64,000 bases of DNA from positions 901,090 through 965,089 of the forward strand of contig SSNP01000084.1 of the NCBI GenBank assembly GCA_006937955.1, given 5' to 3'. Position numbers and translations under genes: made by a program. The DNA comes from Pachypanchax playfairii. Taxonomy: Eukaryota; Chordata; Actinopteri; Cyprinodontiformes; Aplocheilidae. Below, in pieces: positions 23,801 through 38,000 of the stretch; the first letter of the stretch is position 1; every line of letters begins with the position of its first letter. The notes beneath the pieces were generated by a model that searched no databases, was not told where the DNA came from, and saw nothing but the letters and a program-made list of their open reading frames with translations.

Positions 23801-26800
23801 CAGCGACAATGAGAGATGTTTCAGCCCAGTTTGAGGGCTTAAACTTGTCCTAATCAGACTCTACAGGACATGCCTGTAACGCTGTTGTAACAGTGTCATC
23901 ACTTTGGTATCCTAATTCTATCTCACCTAACACCCCTTTCAGCTTAAATCCAAATAGTGGCTGCATGACATCAAGAGACTCTCCAAAATGTTTCACATCA
24001 TAGTTTAAGTTGCTTTTTTAAACCCCCAAAAATAATGTTGTATCAAAAGCTGTTTCACAAGAGTATCTTGGCATTCTGGAGGTTGTTTATTTTCCTTTGC
24101 TTTCATGACAAACTCGTCCAAGATCCCCCGCATTGCCGCAGACTTTCTAACGCTGCAGTCCCCGTCACCGAGCACCAGAGCGAGTGACAGGAGGGTTTAC
24201 AGGAGGCAGAGACGCAGCGTTTTTACAGTGGCTGTCGCTTACTCAGGCTTTTCATTACAAATAATGGGGTGGGGAGTTGGGTCACACACAAAAGAGAGAT
24301 GGGGGGGCGGGGGGGTCAGCGAATGGACGAATGAAGGGGAAATCCATTCTGCAGAGTGCAGGACAGTCATGGATGTAAAAGCATCAAAGGCGTGCAGTGG
24401 GAGGAGTTTAATTTAACATCTTTACTTGCCTGTGTGTCTTTTTCTCCTCCAGTCAAAACATGATTGAATGAGTGTGTATTTGTGTGTGCGTGTGCACGTG
24501 TGTGTGTGTGTGTATGCAACTCACACCGTCAGGGTTTCACAAATAATTTGCATTCACCACTGAATTTGTTTGGCATGATGAGTGACAGGACTAAATTTGT
24601 ATTCACAAGAGTCGATATAAAAGCTTAGAGGAAATTAACAGAAGCAATAAGAAGCAAAACAAGAAGCCGGTGGGCAGCTGAAGGTTATCAGGTCACATGG
24701 TGCCAATAAAAATAATGTAAACGGTTAATAAAAGGTTAAAGCGTTTTGTATTAATGCAACACAGTGTTTATGTTGCAGAATTCCGACAAATTGTCTCTGA
24801 ATATAACAAAGTAGATCCTAATCCAAAATAATACATTTGCTAAATAAATAAATGAACATTTTGATTTTTTACTTGTTTTCATTTTTGTTAAAATCACAAA
24901 TTAAAAGCTGAAATTGATTCACTTTGAGTTTAAACCTCATTTGATACGAGCATTTTTTCTTCTTTTAGAAGTAGAAAAGTGCTGATAACATTTGCAAAAA
25001 CTCACCCTGACCCCCATAAAACGGTCTCTGAGTACAATCCAGGACAGCAGAAAGACGAAGGCTTTGTTGCAGCAGAACAGTGCTGACACGTCCGTCGTGT
25101 TGATCTTCCTGAGGGCCTGTAGGTACAGGTAGTTAGTGAAGATCCACAACAGGCCAAAGGGAGCTACTTTGGTGAAAAACACCTTGGGTGTCAACCCGTC
25201 ATCTCCGAAAAACCTGCAGCACTCCCTGTGACAAAACAACATAAAGAACACGGCGTTAGGATTTAGAGGCTTATCGTGGTTTATAAAGTTGAAATTGTGA
25301 CAGCAGAAGCAGAATATGGGAAGAATATTGAAAATATTGACAAATGCATCATCATTTTCCACAATTTCCAGATGTTCATGAGAATAACTGAAGTTCCTCA
25401 AGTATTTTAAATGATTTGTTTCATGCTACATTTGATTATTTTCATTTAAAGTAGAAATCAAAAGGTAAATCAAGACTGTTCCTACACAGAAGTACATCTG
25501 AGAACATATTAAAAACATGTTCAGCTTCTGGTGCTGCTGCAGAGCAGGAACTCTAAAAGAACGCTGTTTTCAAGAGGAAGATTGTTGATGTATGTACAAG
25601 TCTTTTATCTCTTCTTAAAATTCAATCCAGGGTGCAGAGATCAGTCTGTGTTTAGGAACATTTATTCAGATGTTGTGAAGATGATTTTTAATATTTTATG
25701 CATACACCATGGATACGATGCAAATACTGAATATCTGAAGCAAACATAACTTTAGTCAGCTGAGGCTCGAGTAGCTTTAGTAGATTTTGTCCAGAGTTTT
25801 TTCACTCTGTTTTATCCATGAATGTACAAAGAAACTAGTTTAATCAAATCTGATGGTTTCAAAGTTATTAGCTTGAGTCATTGTGGCGCATCAGGTAAGA
25901 AGCTAGTTCTCTGCTGTGACCTCAGACTTCACCCCAGTTGAAATGTGACAATCATGTATTTCTGATTGGAACCGTTCGCGATGCTCTTGAGTTATAAAGT
26001 TTATCCTGCGAACATCTTTACAAAATGATAAATGAGGAGCAGCAGGTGGCAGATTTCTCTAACTGGATACTATAAAGACGTATCAGCACCTTATATGACA
26101 GTGAATAAATTCCCAGATCACTGATCCAGTACCAGCCAAATTAATGTTTATAATCATTTTACTACAAAAGCAGCTTTTTGGGTGAGTCTTTTTGATGTAC
26201 CACAGAACTTTTTATCACCATTTTCTTTTAATGAACAAATGTAAATATTACAAGTTAATAATTCTAGTTTTTCTTTTAGTCTTCTCTCACCTTATTTTTG
26301 TGCCTTCTATGAAAACAGTTAGAAATGATCACACAATAAGAGCTGATGAGCTCCATCTGAGGATCGAGGGTCTCAAATCTTGACGCGAGTCCCTCAAAGC
26401 AGCAAGATTTACATTCCAGAACTGGAACAGACATCCAGAGCAAAAACCACCAGATCTCCAGCAAATTCCTCTCTACCCCGCCAGCCTCTTCATGTCGTTG
26501 TACTGAAGCAGCATGATAGAGATAAATGAAGTCTTCTAACTGGATTAGATTGTTTTAATCATAAGAAGCTGATTTTTATTGAGTTAGAGGTCTGAATGTT
26601 GTTTCATAGGTTAAATATGACAGTAAATATATTTGATGTTTCATTTCACTTGTAATCCACATTGTCTTAAATCAATAAAATGATAAAAAATCAAGATCAA
26701 AGACAATATTTGACCTTTTTTGTCAAGTTTTGGGTGAATCGAAATATTTGTTGTGGAAAAAAAATTGCAGGTTGATTTATAATGACTGCACTACATTCTG

Positions 26801-28985
26801 GCTGGAATTTGTTTTACTGTTTACCTCATTCATCAGATTCAGAACACAAGGCTCTCCGACTCTGGCGGCTTCTGTAATATTCCTGTTTATTCTTAATAGT
26901 TTCATTATTTCTTCAACTATATCACTTTTGCTTTGACAACACCAAATTTTACTGTTACTGAAAACTATTTCTAGCTATAAAAACGTTTCATTTACAGGAA
27001 AAACTGACTGACTAGTGTGTTTCTTTGAGAATAAATGATCATTTAACAACCAAATGATACATATGAAGATGAGACGTTGTGTCAGAGATGTTAAAATTAC
27101 TAGTTTACAACTTTTTTATTACTCATAAAATAATTATTCCTTCATCTGTGATGATTACTAACCCTGTAGTTGTGAACACAGAATATTCAACAGGACTTAA
27201 GAACCTCTAGGTCAGCATATTGCTTCAGTTTTTGGCTGAATGTTTTGCATAATTGTCTTGTTATTAGGTCCGCTATATCCAAAGACCATTTTTCTGTCTT
27301 TGTTCTGTGCATCGTTTTAGATGACTGCCTTGCCCACTGACTGGAAAAATCCCCCTGCATGTTCTTCATCATGCTGGTGATGATGTTCCAGAGGTTCAAT
27401 GCTTTGACTTTCTTACAGCAGATAAAAACTGTGTCTTTGAGCCCAAACAAGTCATAATTTATCTTGTCTGGGCTCTAAATGGATGACAAAAAGCTTTCTT
27501 TATGGTCTTTTGCAAAAGCTATGAGGGTTTGTGCACCTGTTTTGCTGAAGGGTCCCTTAAAATCCTCACAATGATTTTTTTTATGGTGCATTTCGTTTGT
27601 ACTAGGACGTTTCCGAGTGCCAAGTCAAAAAAATCAACTGTAACGTCCCCTAAAGTTGAAATTCCACCTCAGAATATCAGAGTTTCCCAACCGAAAAACA
27701 ATATGGCTACTTTGAATTTGAAAAGAATAAACGCTTAATTCTATTTTCGTTTCTGATGATTTGTATCTCTGTAATTTAGTCATACGGATAGCACAGCTTT
27801 TAGAGCTAATAGTGGTTAGCATAGTCAGTTAGCACAACAATTAGTAAAGCCTTCTGGTTTTTTGACTAGTGATTTGAACTAGTTGAGTCTGACATCATTC
27901 CTTGATCTAACTTCCAATTTCCGATGGAAATGGAATGCAGCATTATAGCCACTGATGATGATGATAATGATGATAATCACCAAAATTGTCTCAAACTATA
28001 AAGTACTAATTAGTTTGTGTTGCTGATGGAGTCTTCAGACCTGAATCTCTGCCTGGGCGTCTGCCTCTCCGGACTCTTGCACAGGTATCCGATGTAATAC
28101 AGGGGGAAGAAGAGGCAGTTCCATGTGGTGGCGAACCAGGTGAGGGTGAACGGGGCATCAAATTTCTTAAAGGTGAGCTTGGCCAACTGGGTGGAGCCCG
28201 CCCAGGACGAGCACACGCACATCACCATGGCGACCCCCCACAGGGCCTTCCGCACCTGGACGGCTGTTACCCTGATGCAACAGTGTAGCCTCCGTCTGTC
28301 CGGCTCCGCCCCAGCTGCCCCGGCCGACTGCGTGTCTGAGGTGCCCACCACGTTCTCTCTGGTCCGGTCTTCTCCTAAACACAAACACATACGGGTCAGA
28401 TTATCTTTCGCAGTTAATCTCGAAAGAAGCTTCTGTGACTTTATGTCTGATTTCCTCACATCGTTTCCCATTTTAAAATAGCTGCTTCAGTGGTTGAAAT
28501 GAATTTGAAGGTTATCAATCAGCTGTCTGAGTTAAAAATAATATAATCAACTGTGACAGGGCGGCAGCTGATCAGAGGACGAGAAAGGACAGGACATGTG
28601 ATATCTAATCCAAGACAATCTGCTCTCAGATGGGCCCCTCAGAGTGAAACGTGTATTTACACACACACACACACACACACACACCCACAAGTGTGTTTTG
28701 TTATCCTTATGGGGACCGTCCATTGACTTCCATTGATTTTAGTAACTAGATTTATACCTAACCCAAACCCTTTTCCTAACCTTAACCATTACTGATCTAT
28801 AACTAACCCTAAGACTAACTAAAACTCTATTCACACCATACCTATAAACCTAACCCCTAACCCTAAAAAGGGGATTCCCCCCCATGGGGACCAGGCTTCG
28901 GTCCCCACAAGAACCCTCGGACCCCAGAAAGATAGTAAAAGTCAGGAAACGGGTCCCCAGGAGGTCAGAAATACAAACCCACACA

Positions 28986-29032
<47 letters not shown>

Positions 29033-32000
29033 CACCTCTTCCATTTTCTATTTTTCCTGTCACGACCTGATAGACTCCATATGGCTTCAATAAAACAATA
29101 ATTGAGACAGTGTTGTCCTACTGTCTTCTATCCTTTTCACCCACTGTGTTGCTTCAAATCCGTTGTCATTTTGATCTATAATCAGTTCTATAATCACATC
29201 TTCCAGAATACTAGTTAAAAAAACTGAAAGCAACCTGCAAAGCTGTCTTCTAAATAGACACGTAGTTACATCACTAACACAACACCGCTTCACTCCAACA
29301 GGCAAAGTTCACAAACACATTGCGGAGGAAAAGTCTGAGAATTTCGTGCACGAGTTACGTACAAATGCACCTATCACGCCCAATGAGGCGGCTCGCTCTT
29401 CCAGAAAGAACCGCGTCCGACCTTGCCAGGTGGTCTCATCACACCCCTAATTAACTTCCTCTGACGATTATCGCCTCTGGTGCTGATATCCCCCCGGCTT
29501 CCCCCGGCGACGCACAAGAGATTCAAACTGTGTTTATCTTCTGTAAGCGAAACGTTAAAAAGAGACGCAGTCGAGATGAAATGATGCGCTGAGATCCGGA
29601 ACATCCCCCAGAACAGCGTCTGCCAGAACGCATAACAGCTCTGACAGAAAGCAGGCAAACTCAGGTATGACAGATGCTTCATGATCATTGTGGTTTTTTT
29701 TATTGCAATATAATGAGGAATTAGCAAAAACCAAAAACATTTAAATAACAGAGGCACAAGTAGATGACTATTAAAAATCCTTCACAAGACGGGTGAAAGG
29801 GAAGCCGGTCTCTATTCTGAGCCTCTTTGTTTTATCCTGAAGGTCATTTCATGATGACGCTGCCCAGTTTTTGTCTTTCCTGGGATTTATTCCCACATCC
29901 CGCAGCTCTGACTACTTCTCTGTACTGCACCACAGCTTAATCTTCAAAACGCCACCATGGGCCAAGCCAATCAGATAGGCTCAGGGGCCAAGTTAAGCAT
30001 TTCCAGCTCTGGTGTTGAGACACACTAGAAAAAAAAAAACACCTACACTATCCAATCAGGCTGCCATACAATACTTGTTTTAAAATAAAACCCAATCAAT
30101 AAATAAAAAACATTGTTACGGACATGCTTTATGTTCTCACCTATATGGAACAGCGGAACTCATCGCTGTGATGTCACTGTGAGGTCACTGAACTGGCAGA
30201 ACAAAACAAAAAAAGGCTCCGCCTCTATTACCAGGAATGAAACGTGGAGAGATAAATGTTTTAACCACATCGATTCGCATCATCAAATGTTTACGGTCAA
30301 GGTGACACTGGCGTGTGTGCGGCATGCGAAACAGCACGGATTAGCTCATAAATGACCTCAGCTTTCTGATTTGATTTTTACAATTGATTGTCGTAATAAC
30401 AGAGACGTGTAGTTTAAGCCTAGAGGAAAACGTGGCCATTTATCAGACCCATTTTATCTCTAAATACGCTTAAATGAATCTTCACAGGAATCTGTAAAAT
30501 CGCCGGAGACGGGTTGAGGGTGTTCAACTTGCTCGTGCGACCCGAACTGATCTGGTCTGACAGCCGTGCATGGCTTCTCCTTCTAAAACACGTTTATTCT
30601 CACACTCTGTTTGAATTGGGGCGTTCAAACACCTCTGGATTTTGTACGCATAGTTAAAAGGTGCTCCCAAGAAAGACGAGATTGTTTAAAGGATAACACA
30701 TCAGCCCTGCGGGATCATTTCTACATAGTTTGATTTTTGCAAAATCTTCCAAACATTGAGTGTGACTCATTCTAAAGGTATAGTAGATCAATCTTTATTC
30801 AGGGTTCATTTTTCCACCTGTTTAATGTTAGCACACCAGTAACCTCATAAACTGTTTATGCTTTATACTCCCAGTAGAGCACTCGAAAGGAGGCTGAGAT
30901 TAATCTTGGCATAAGCAAGCCATTTTTTCCAGCTCTCTCCCTCAGTCCATACCTCCTCGCTTCCCGACCAGCCCTGCTCCCAGTTCTTCTCTCCTCCCTC
31001 CCCCTGCAGTCTCTGCAGTGCAGATTTCTCCTGCTGATAGCTGCAAATCCCAAACGTGCCAGCAGAGTCTTGCTTGACTGCCTGCTTGCTCTCACACGTC
31101 TCTCACTCACACACAACCTGCTTTATAACAGGCCGAGAATAGTCCCTCAGATGCCCCGCGGTTACCCCCTCACCCCCTGCTGTCTGCCCGTCTCTCTGAG
31201 GCCACGTTTCGTCCCGGGGGGGAGTTCCATCGGGTTTGTTTTTTTGGTTTGACACAGTGGCAATGCTCAGATAAGGCTGAGGAATAAATGTAAGGGTGAG
31301 TTTATTCTGGCCGGCTGCTTGGTGACCGCGTTGTGGGAGCAGGATTGCACGGCGGCGCTCTGCCTGGGTGATTTAAGAGGGTAAACAGATCAATCACCCA
31401 GACACCCTTCGGAGGAACACTTCTCCTTGTCTTACCGCTGGCTGGTGATGAATACGAACTGACTTGTGCAACTGACTGTCATGCTTATAATTAAACATAA
31501 CTTTCTTGTATGTGCACGGTTTATATTGCTCACACTAATAATCTTGAAAGCTCTTAATGTGAATCAGTTTACCACATTCGCCGTCTCTGAATAACTGGAC
31601 ACGCAATCCAATTAACTGATTTCATTGATTTTTTTTTTTTTGTGATTTATAGGATTTGTCATTTCTTCAAGTCTTTGAAAGTGAGACGATTTGTGGAAAC
31701 GGTTCGGATGTAACTGAAGAGCGGCTTCCTCATGACAGAGACAGTTGTGTAGACAGGCAGATCACAGACAGACAGACAGCAGTCACTGTCTTTGTAATCT
31801 CAGTGTCTGACAGACAGTGGGAGTCTGTGATACTTGGCTCTGACAGCTGGGTCAGGCCAACCTGTCAGTAAGAGACCGTCCAACACACCAGAGCAGCCTC
31901 CTCTGACAAGCCTGTCCTACTCAATAACACAGAAGTGAAAAACACACCCTGCTGCATCAACCGGCTGATGGGCTTGACCGCCTCGGCCGCAGAAACAAAG

Positions 32001-35000
32001 GCCCCAGAGGGCAGACAAGGGTGGGACAAATGTTACTGATCCCACTAGCCTTCCGTCTCCATCACTTCCTCCTTCAACCGCTTGAAGGACAACGAAGCAA
32101 CCTTCTCACAGAGCAGCAAACTTCTTGCTTGCCCTGACCTGTACAGCTGTCTCAACAGATGCTCGTGATGACTCACAGGTCACAAAAAAAAAACATAAGT
32201 TTGAGTGTCTCTGCTCTGTTTCAGTCCAAAATAACAGCATTAAAATGATACAATAATTGGCACCGCATTTTAAAAAGCCACAAAGCTCCACCCACTCACC
32301 ATCTGTACTTCAAAACATCCCTCCACCTCTTTACAGTTTGTCATAAGAACTAATAAAATGGGATGGGCCTGCACTTTAATCGACTGGCACGAGTCCCAGC
32401 AACAAATCAATACGTAAAAACATTGGCTACAGCGTCCCTGTTGAAGTAATGGATAAGAGACTGTGTTGGGTGGGTTCACTTCCTCAAATATACTTTATCT
32501 GACTAAAATCTCACAATTTTAAGACACATATCAGTACTCGCTATTAATTGCATCTAAATATAAAAAGTCATCATCGCCAAAATAATCAATTTTCATTAAT
32601 TAAATACAACAAAGCACATATTTGGAGATGATGAGAAGATTTTCCTTCATTCTGATGCTTTGGGATAAATATAAAATACAAATAAGACACTGAGATAAGA
32701 AATCAACTAAGCTTCATCAAACTGCAAATTCAGCAAAGCTTCCTCAACCTGCAGCGTGCACTCTGCACTCGATGCTCGCCTTCTTAAAAAAATTATAAGC
32801 CTCGTTGCTGTAAAATTCATTGCTCACTTATCAAGCAAAACAGGCTTTAAAAACGAATTCAGGGGTTAGGAGAGGCCTCGCTTTTACTCCGCTGACAACC
32901 ATCAAAGTCCACTCCTGTTACACTCACAAGATAAAAAAGGCTCTAAAAACAACAATTTAATGGAGCTTCGCGAGGAAACCTTTTAAATAAAAGTCACAGC
33001 TTCTCAGACAAATCTACAAGCACGTGTGACTGACCTTCGTTTTTTGATGGATGGAGCTTCATTTCCATATTGGGAGTGTTAATGTTCTCTCTAAACTTGC
33101 TCACATATTTACATACAAATAAGAAAAATTCAAACGAGAACAAAATACATTATCTGTTGCTTTAGTTTTATGTGCATCACTGAAGATTTGTTTCTTTCAC
33201 AAGAACAAAACCTTGAACATTTAAAAATGCAGATTTCTTTTCGGACTTCTCTTTGTGTTAAAGGCAGCTTTTTTTTCTATAACAACAAAAACAACAACAA
33301 AAAAAGAACATATTTAAACTCATGATCAGAGACAAAGACTAAAATGTGTTTAACTAATCTATTTATCATCAGATAAGTTTATTATCTGTGTTGGAAATTT
33401 GTAATTGTCTGACTGATGCTGTGGGTCAAGACACACGCGACCTCTGAGTTAAAGGATCGGTGGATCCACAACAGCAGAGGGTGAAATATTCCCTCGCTTC
33501 CTTTGACACTTATGAACTTTGATTCACCCTTTAGGATGCATGTTCATTTTCAAAGCATGCATAATGAAGTTACAAAGATTAAAGGGACTTTCATGAACTT
33601 CTTACGCCTGCAACACACAAACAACACAGATGCTCCCGAAGGACACTAACTCCTTTAAAGAGGAATCAATAATCAGCCTCCGAGGGCTGTAAAGTGGTAA
33701 ATTTGTCACAGGGACATGTAATTTCTTCAAAGAATGTCACAGATGGAAAAAAAAAATGAACCAGCAAGATGAATTTCTCTAGATTGCATTGTTATTATTC
33801 TCAACATGACAGTTTCCATGAAGATTAGTTTCAGCATCGATTAGTTCAAGGTGCCACTTGCTCTGGAATATTTGTGGTAAATTAGTCGTTTGATGATTAA
33901 AACTTTAACTTTAAAAGCAACCAATCAGACTGCCGGGTTTGGCAGTCATTGAGTCAAGATGGTTGCTAATGTGAGTATGTGAATTTTATCTGGAAACAAA
34001 AAACTAAAGGAAGTCCACTGAGGATCAGCCGCTTGTGTGCAGGTTGTTAGTGAGGAGAAGAATAGTTTTGGAGGATGGTGTTATATAAGCTGCAGAGACT
34101 CTGACAAGCTGCGTGTTGATCTGCTGCACCCCCCCTGTGATTTTGCTCCCTTTCAAAGGAGCTGCTTAATGCTTACTTCATAAACTTTGCAGCTTTGACT
34201 CATCTCAACAGTTTGCAAGGCTGCATGACGGCAAATAAACAAATCTCCGGTTATTTCTATATCCGCTGAATCCCGTCAGCTCATGTAAATTCTGCACTTT
34301 ATGAAAAACAACCTTTTATGATCTGTCCTTCATGTTTATGAGCTTAGAATCACAGCAGTAGTGAGTCTTGTGAATTGTTCCAACATGCTTTGTGACTGAA
34401 AGGATGCATCACTGTTTCAACTTCAGACATCTTGGGTGTTTCTCAATGTCAAGGAACCTTGCCTACCGAGGCACTGCCTTAGTAGGCGAGGCATCTTGCT
34501 TACCGAGGCAGTGCCTTGGTAGGCGAGGCATCTTGCCTACCGAGGCAGTGCCTTGGTAGGCGAGGCATCTTGCTTACCGAGGCACTGCCTTGGTAGGCGA
34601 GGCATCTTGCTTACCGAGGCAGTGCCTTGGTAGGCGAGGCATCTTGCTTACCGAGGCAGTGCCTTGGTAGGCGAGGCATCTTGCTTACCGAGGCACTGCC
34701 TTGGTAGGCGAGGCATCTTGCTTACCGAGGCACTGCCTTGGTAGGCGAGGCATCTTGCCTACCGAGGCAGTGCCTTGGTAGGCGAGGCATCTTGCTTACC
34801 GAGGCAGTGCCTTGGTAGGCGAGGCATCTTGTTTACCGAGGCAGTGCCTTGGTAGGCGAGGCATCTTGCTTACCGAGGCACTGCCTTAGTAGGCGAGGCA
34901 TCTTGCTTACCGAGGCAGTGCCTTAGTAGGCGAGGCATCTTGCTTACCGAGGCAGTGCCTTGGTAGGCGAGGCATCTTGTTTACCGAGGCAGTGCCTTGG

Positions 35001-38000
35001 TAGGCGAGGCATCTTGCTTACTGAGGCACTGCCTTGGTAGAGGAAGCGTCTTGCTTACAAGGACACTGGAACAGACTTCACTCACGTGATTGCGGCTGCC
35101 TGCTCATGCGCACTGTTTATGTCCTGCTCATCACCCATGGAGCTAGAAATGTTAATAAAAATAAAATAAATGTGCAAGCGAGTTAGTACCTTCTAGCCAC
35201 CGAAGCTTCAAGTATACAAAGCAACTAACCAACCGTATAACTGCTTTGGATTAAAAAAAAAAAACATTTTAAATATAAGCTCGATAGCAACAAGCCTTTG
35301 AAGTAGCTGCTGTCGGCTTCTCAACTGCCATTTTTTGAAAATACCGCAATGTATTCTGGGAAATTTGTGACCGAGGGAAGGCCTCAAGGCACGTCCCATG
35401 TATCCTTGGTATGTTATCTAAACAATGAGCAAACCAAGAACAAATGCCTCTGTAGTATATGAACGTTGGAAAGCGGCTTGGCGGGTCCCGATGACGTATC
35501 TCCTAGGCAACCAGGGCGGGACCAAGGCATCAAGGCAAGGTTCCTTGGCTTTGAGAAACACTTGTTAGTTTATGGGATTTGTTACCATTGTTTCCATATA
35601 AAAGTGCATTAAATTCCATATTCATAACCTTTTAGCTGGTCTGGTTGTACATTATGAATAAACTAGTCAGATATTTCCACAATGTTTGGAACTTCCAAAA
35701 AAACAACTCATTGGAATAAACAGCTTATGCGCCATGTTTTCCAAACAGGATACACATTTGGATCATTTTTATTTATGCAAAAGACATTAACACAAAAAGC
35801 GTCCCATTCTTCAACCAGTATTTATCACAAATCAGCCAAAGTAATTGTGTTGATCAATCTGGCGCTAAAAACACATTCAAGCTGAACCCACATTGGGTTT
35901 GAGATCAGGACTGCACGATTTCAGACCTCTTTTAATGCAGACAAATTTGTCTTTAAGACTGTCAACACTCGCGCTGTTTACTAAAGGGAAGCTACGTTGT
36001 GCCGGAAATGATGTTGGGTTGTTTGGCTGACCAATCACATACGTGCGTTATCCGATGCGGCCGTCGGAAAGTTAGAAAATAGAGCGTGACTCCAACCGAC
36101 CATCCGAGGCAGTTGGAGAGCCCATAAGATGTTGTATCATGGCGGTGCGTGTCTCCGACACGTCGGAGCTGCGTTAGTATGAATCCAGCTTAAGGAAGAA
36201 GCTGCCCCACAGCATCACAATACTTCTGTAACAAAAACCTGTGACCATCGGTGCAGTGATTGCCACATCTTCACACTATAGTCAAGAATCTGGACTCAAC
36301 TCCCAACATAAAGTCACTCCATATGTTCAAGGTCCAGTGTACCTGTTCCTGACACTTGCTTGATGTAGAAGAGCAGTCATGGCAGGCCTGGTATCCCTGG
36401 CTGTGTGCATTCTGTTCTGGACTGTCTGGTAGAAAGCCATTGGCCCTTTTATCCTGCAAATCTTGACAACTAATCTGTAGAAAATTGTTTCTAAGCATTG
36501 AAAGGGTGAAGATGTGATTTCACCTTTTTTGGGAAGCCCATTGCTTGTCTTTGACATCCCCCTTTAAATAGAAATTGGTGCTGCACAGATGTTGTTAATC
36601 AGACACCTGACTCTCACCTGAGGTACCAGATGCTCTAAACAACACTCAATAGATATTTGCTAAGATTTGGGAAAATTTGCCTAGTTTTGTGTGGGCTCAG
36701 TTTACATGCTCAACTCTGCTACTTAACCCACAAATGATCATGTCCTGACACCTGGCACCATTTAAGAGGAAATTAACAGCAAAGAAGCAAAGAAATAATC
36801 CATCAAACCTATTTTTTCTAACTTTTCATCTAAGTTTACATAGCAGCTCAAGCCTGGTATTTATATCATAAATCATTTATCACTGCAGTCTTTTTTCTTG
36901 CTTGAAAAAAAAAATGCAAATTGTCGATGGTGGTTTGGCGTCAATAGCAAAGGAGCAATGAAGGAAATGTGTTTTTACTTTTTATACATCAGACCCGTTA
37001 CTACAACACAGTCCCGTTAACTACACAAGTGACCCTGCAGTCGCACAGGAAGGACAGGAAACTGAGCACAAACTAGTGATTATATTTGAGGGAACATTTG
37101 AGGGAACTATCAGGTTATTTCAAATGCAAACAAGACAAAACAGGATAGTTATGGAAGTTGTAAAAAATGGCTCAAACAGGAAGTCAGCACAAAAAGAAAT
37201 GAGAGCAGAGTCTTATTCTGATACACATTTTCTATAAGTCTGTGATGGAGAGTGCAATTTGCTCTGCTGTCATCTGCCGGGGCAGCAGCATTCAACCAGG
37301 GGAATAAAAAAAAAACTGCACAAAGAAACACGCTGCAAAATTGATTGATGGACAATAGAATATAGCGATACACAACAAAATGTTTTCAGCTTTATGCAGT
37401 TGGCTGCATTTAGTTTCCTTTCGTAATCAAGGTCATTCTACAGCAACAACAAGGTTTCCAAAGCAAGAAGTCTTAAGCTTCATTAAAAACACATGGTCAG
37501 CTTTACTGGATATTTATTTTTTCATCTTTTTTTGGCTAAATTTCTTGACTTCTAAGGACAAGTCTGCAAAATAGCTCAGTATTTTTCTGTTGAGTTGAGT
37601 GGGTAGTGCCATGAAATCCACAATTTCTGCTCATGCCTAAACGGAGAAACTCAAAAGCTCACAGCAGTGATGGTAGATTAGAATAATGCAAAAGCTTGTT
37701 TCCTTGAACAAGCATGAGGTAGAGTATTAAATCAGATACAGTAAAACATTTGCCACTGTGCTCCCTCTGGACACTGGGACATGATTAGTGAGGAGGATGC
37801 TGCAGCAGCACAGTGCAGAGATTCAATACAACACCTTATTCTGTTAAGAGTTTTCCCTTAATGATGACAGCAGAAAATTCCATTGTCCTAATAGCAGAAG
37901 GACATGCAGACCCAGACTGAGCCTTGATGAAGAAGATCAGACGGAGAACTTCCAGGGAGAATGAGCACATCTGGATTCATTTCTGAGGCACGATTCTCTG

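Noticed and set aside
25883..25945. tRNA-SINE-like start (GTGGCGCATCAGGTAAGAAG)
   Set aside because: No recognisable B box or SINE body follows, so the likeness to an A box may be chance.
30856..31252. GC-richer patch as an alternative first exon of slc35f3
   Set aside because: The open frames there are Arg-rich chance products and none has a donor in phase with exon 2 that could be supported.
34459..35057. Regular array that could be mistaken for a CRISPR
   Set aside because: The units abut directly with no variable spacers, each unit is nearly the same, and the genome is vertebrate. It is a tandem repeat.
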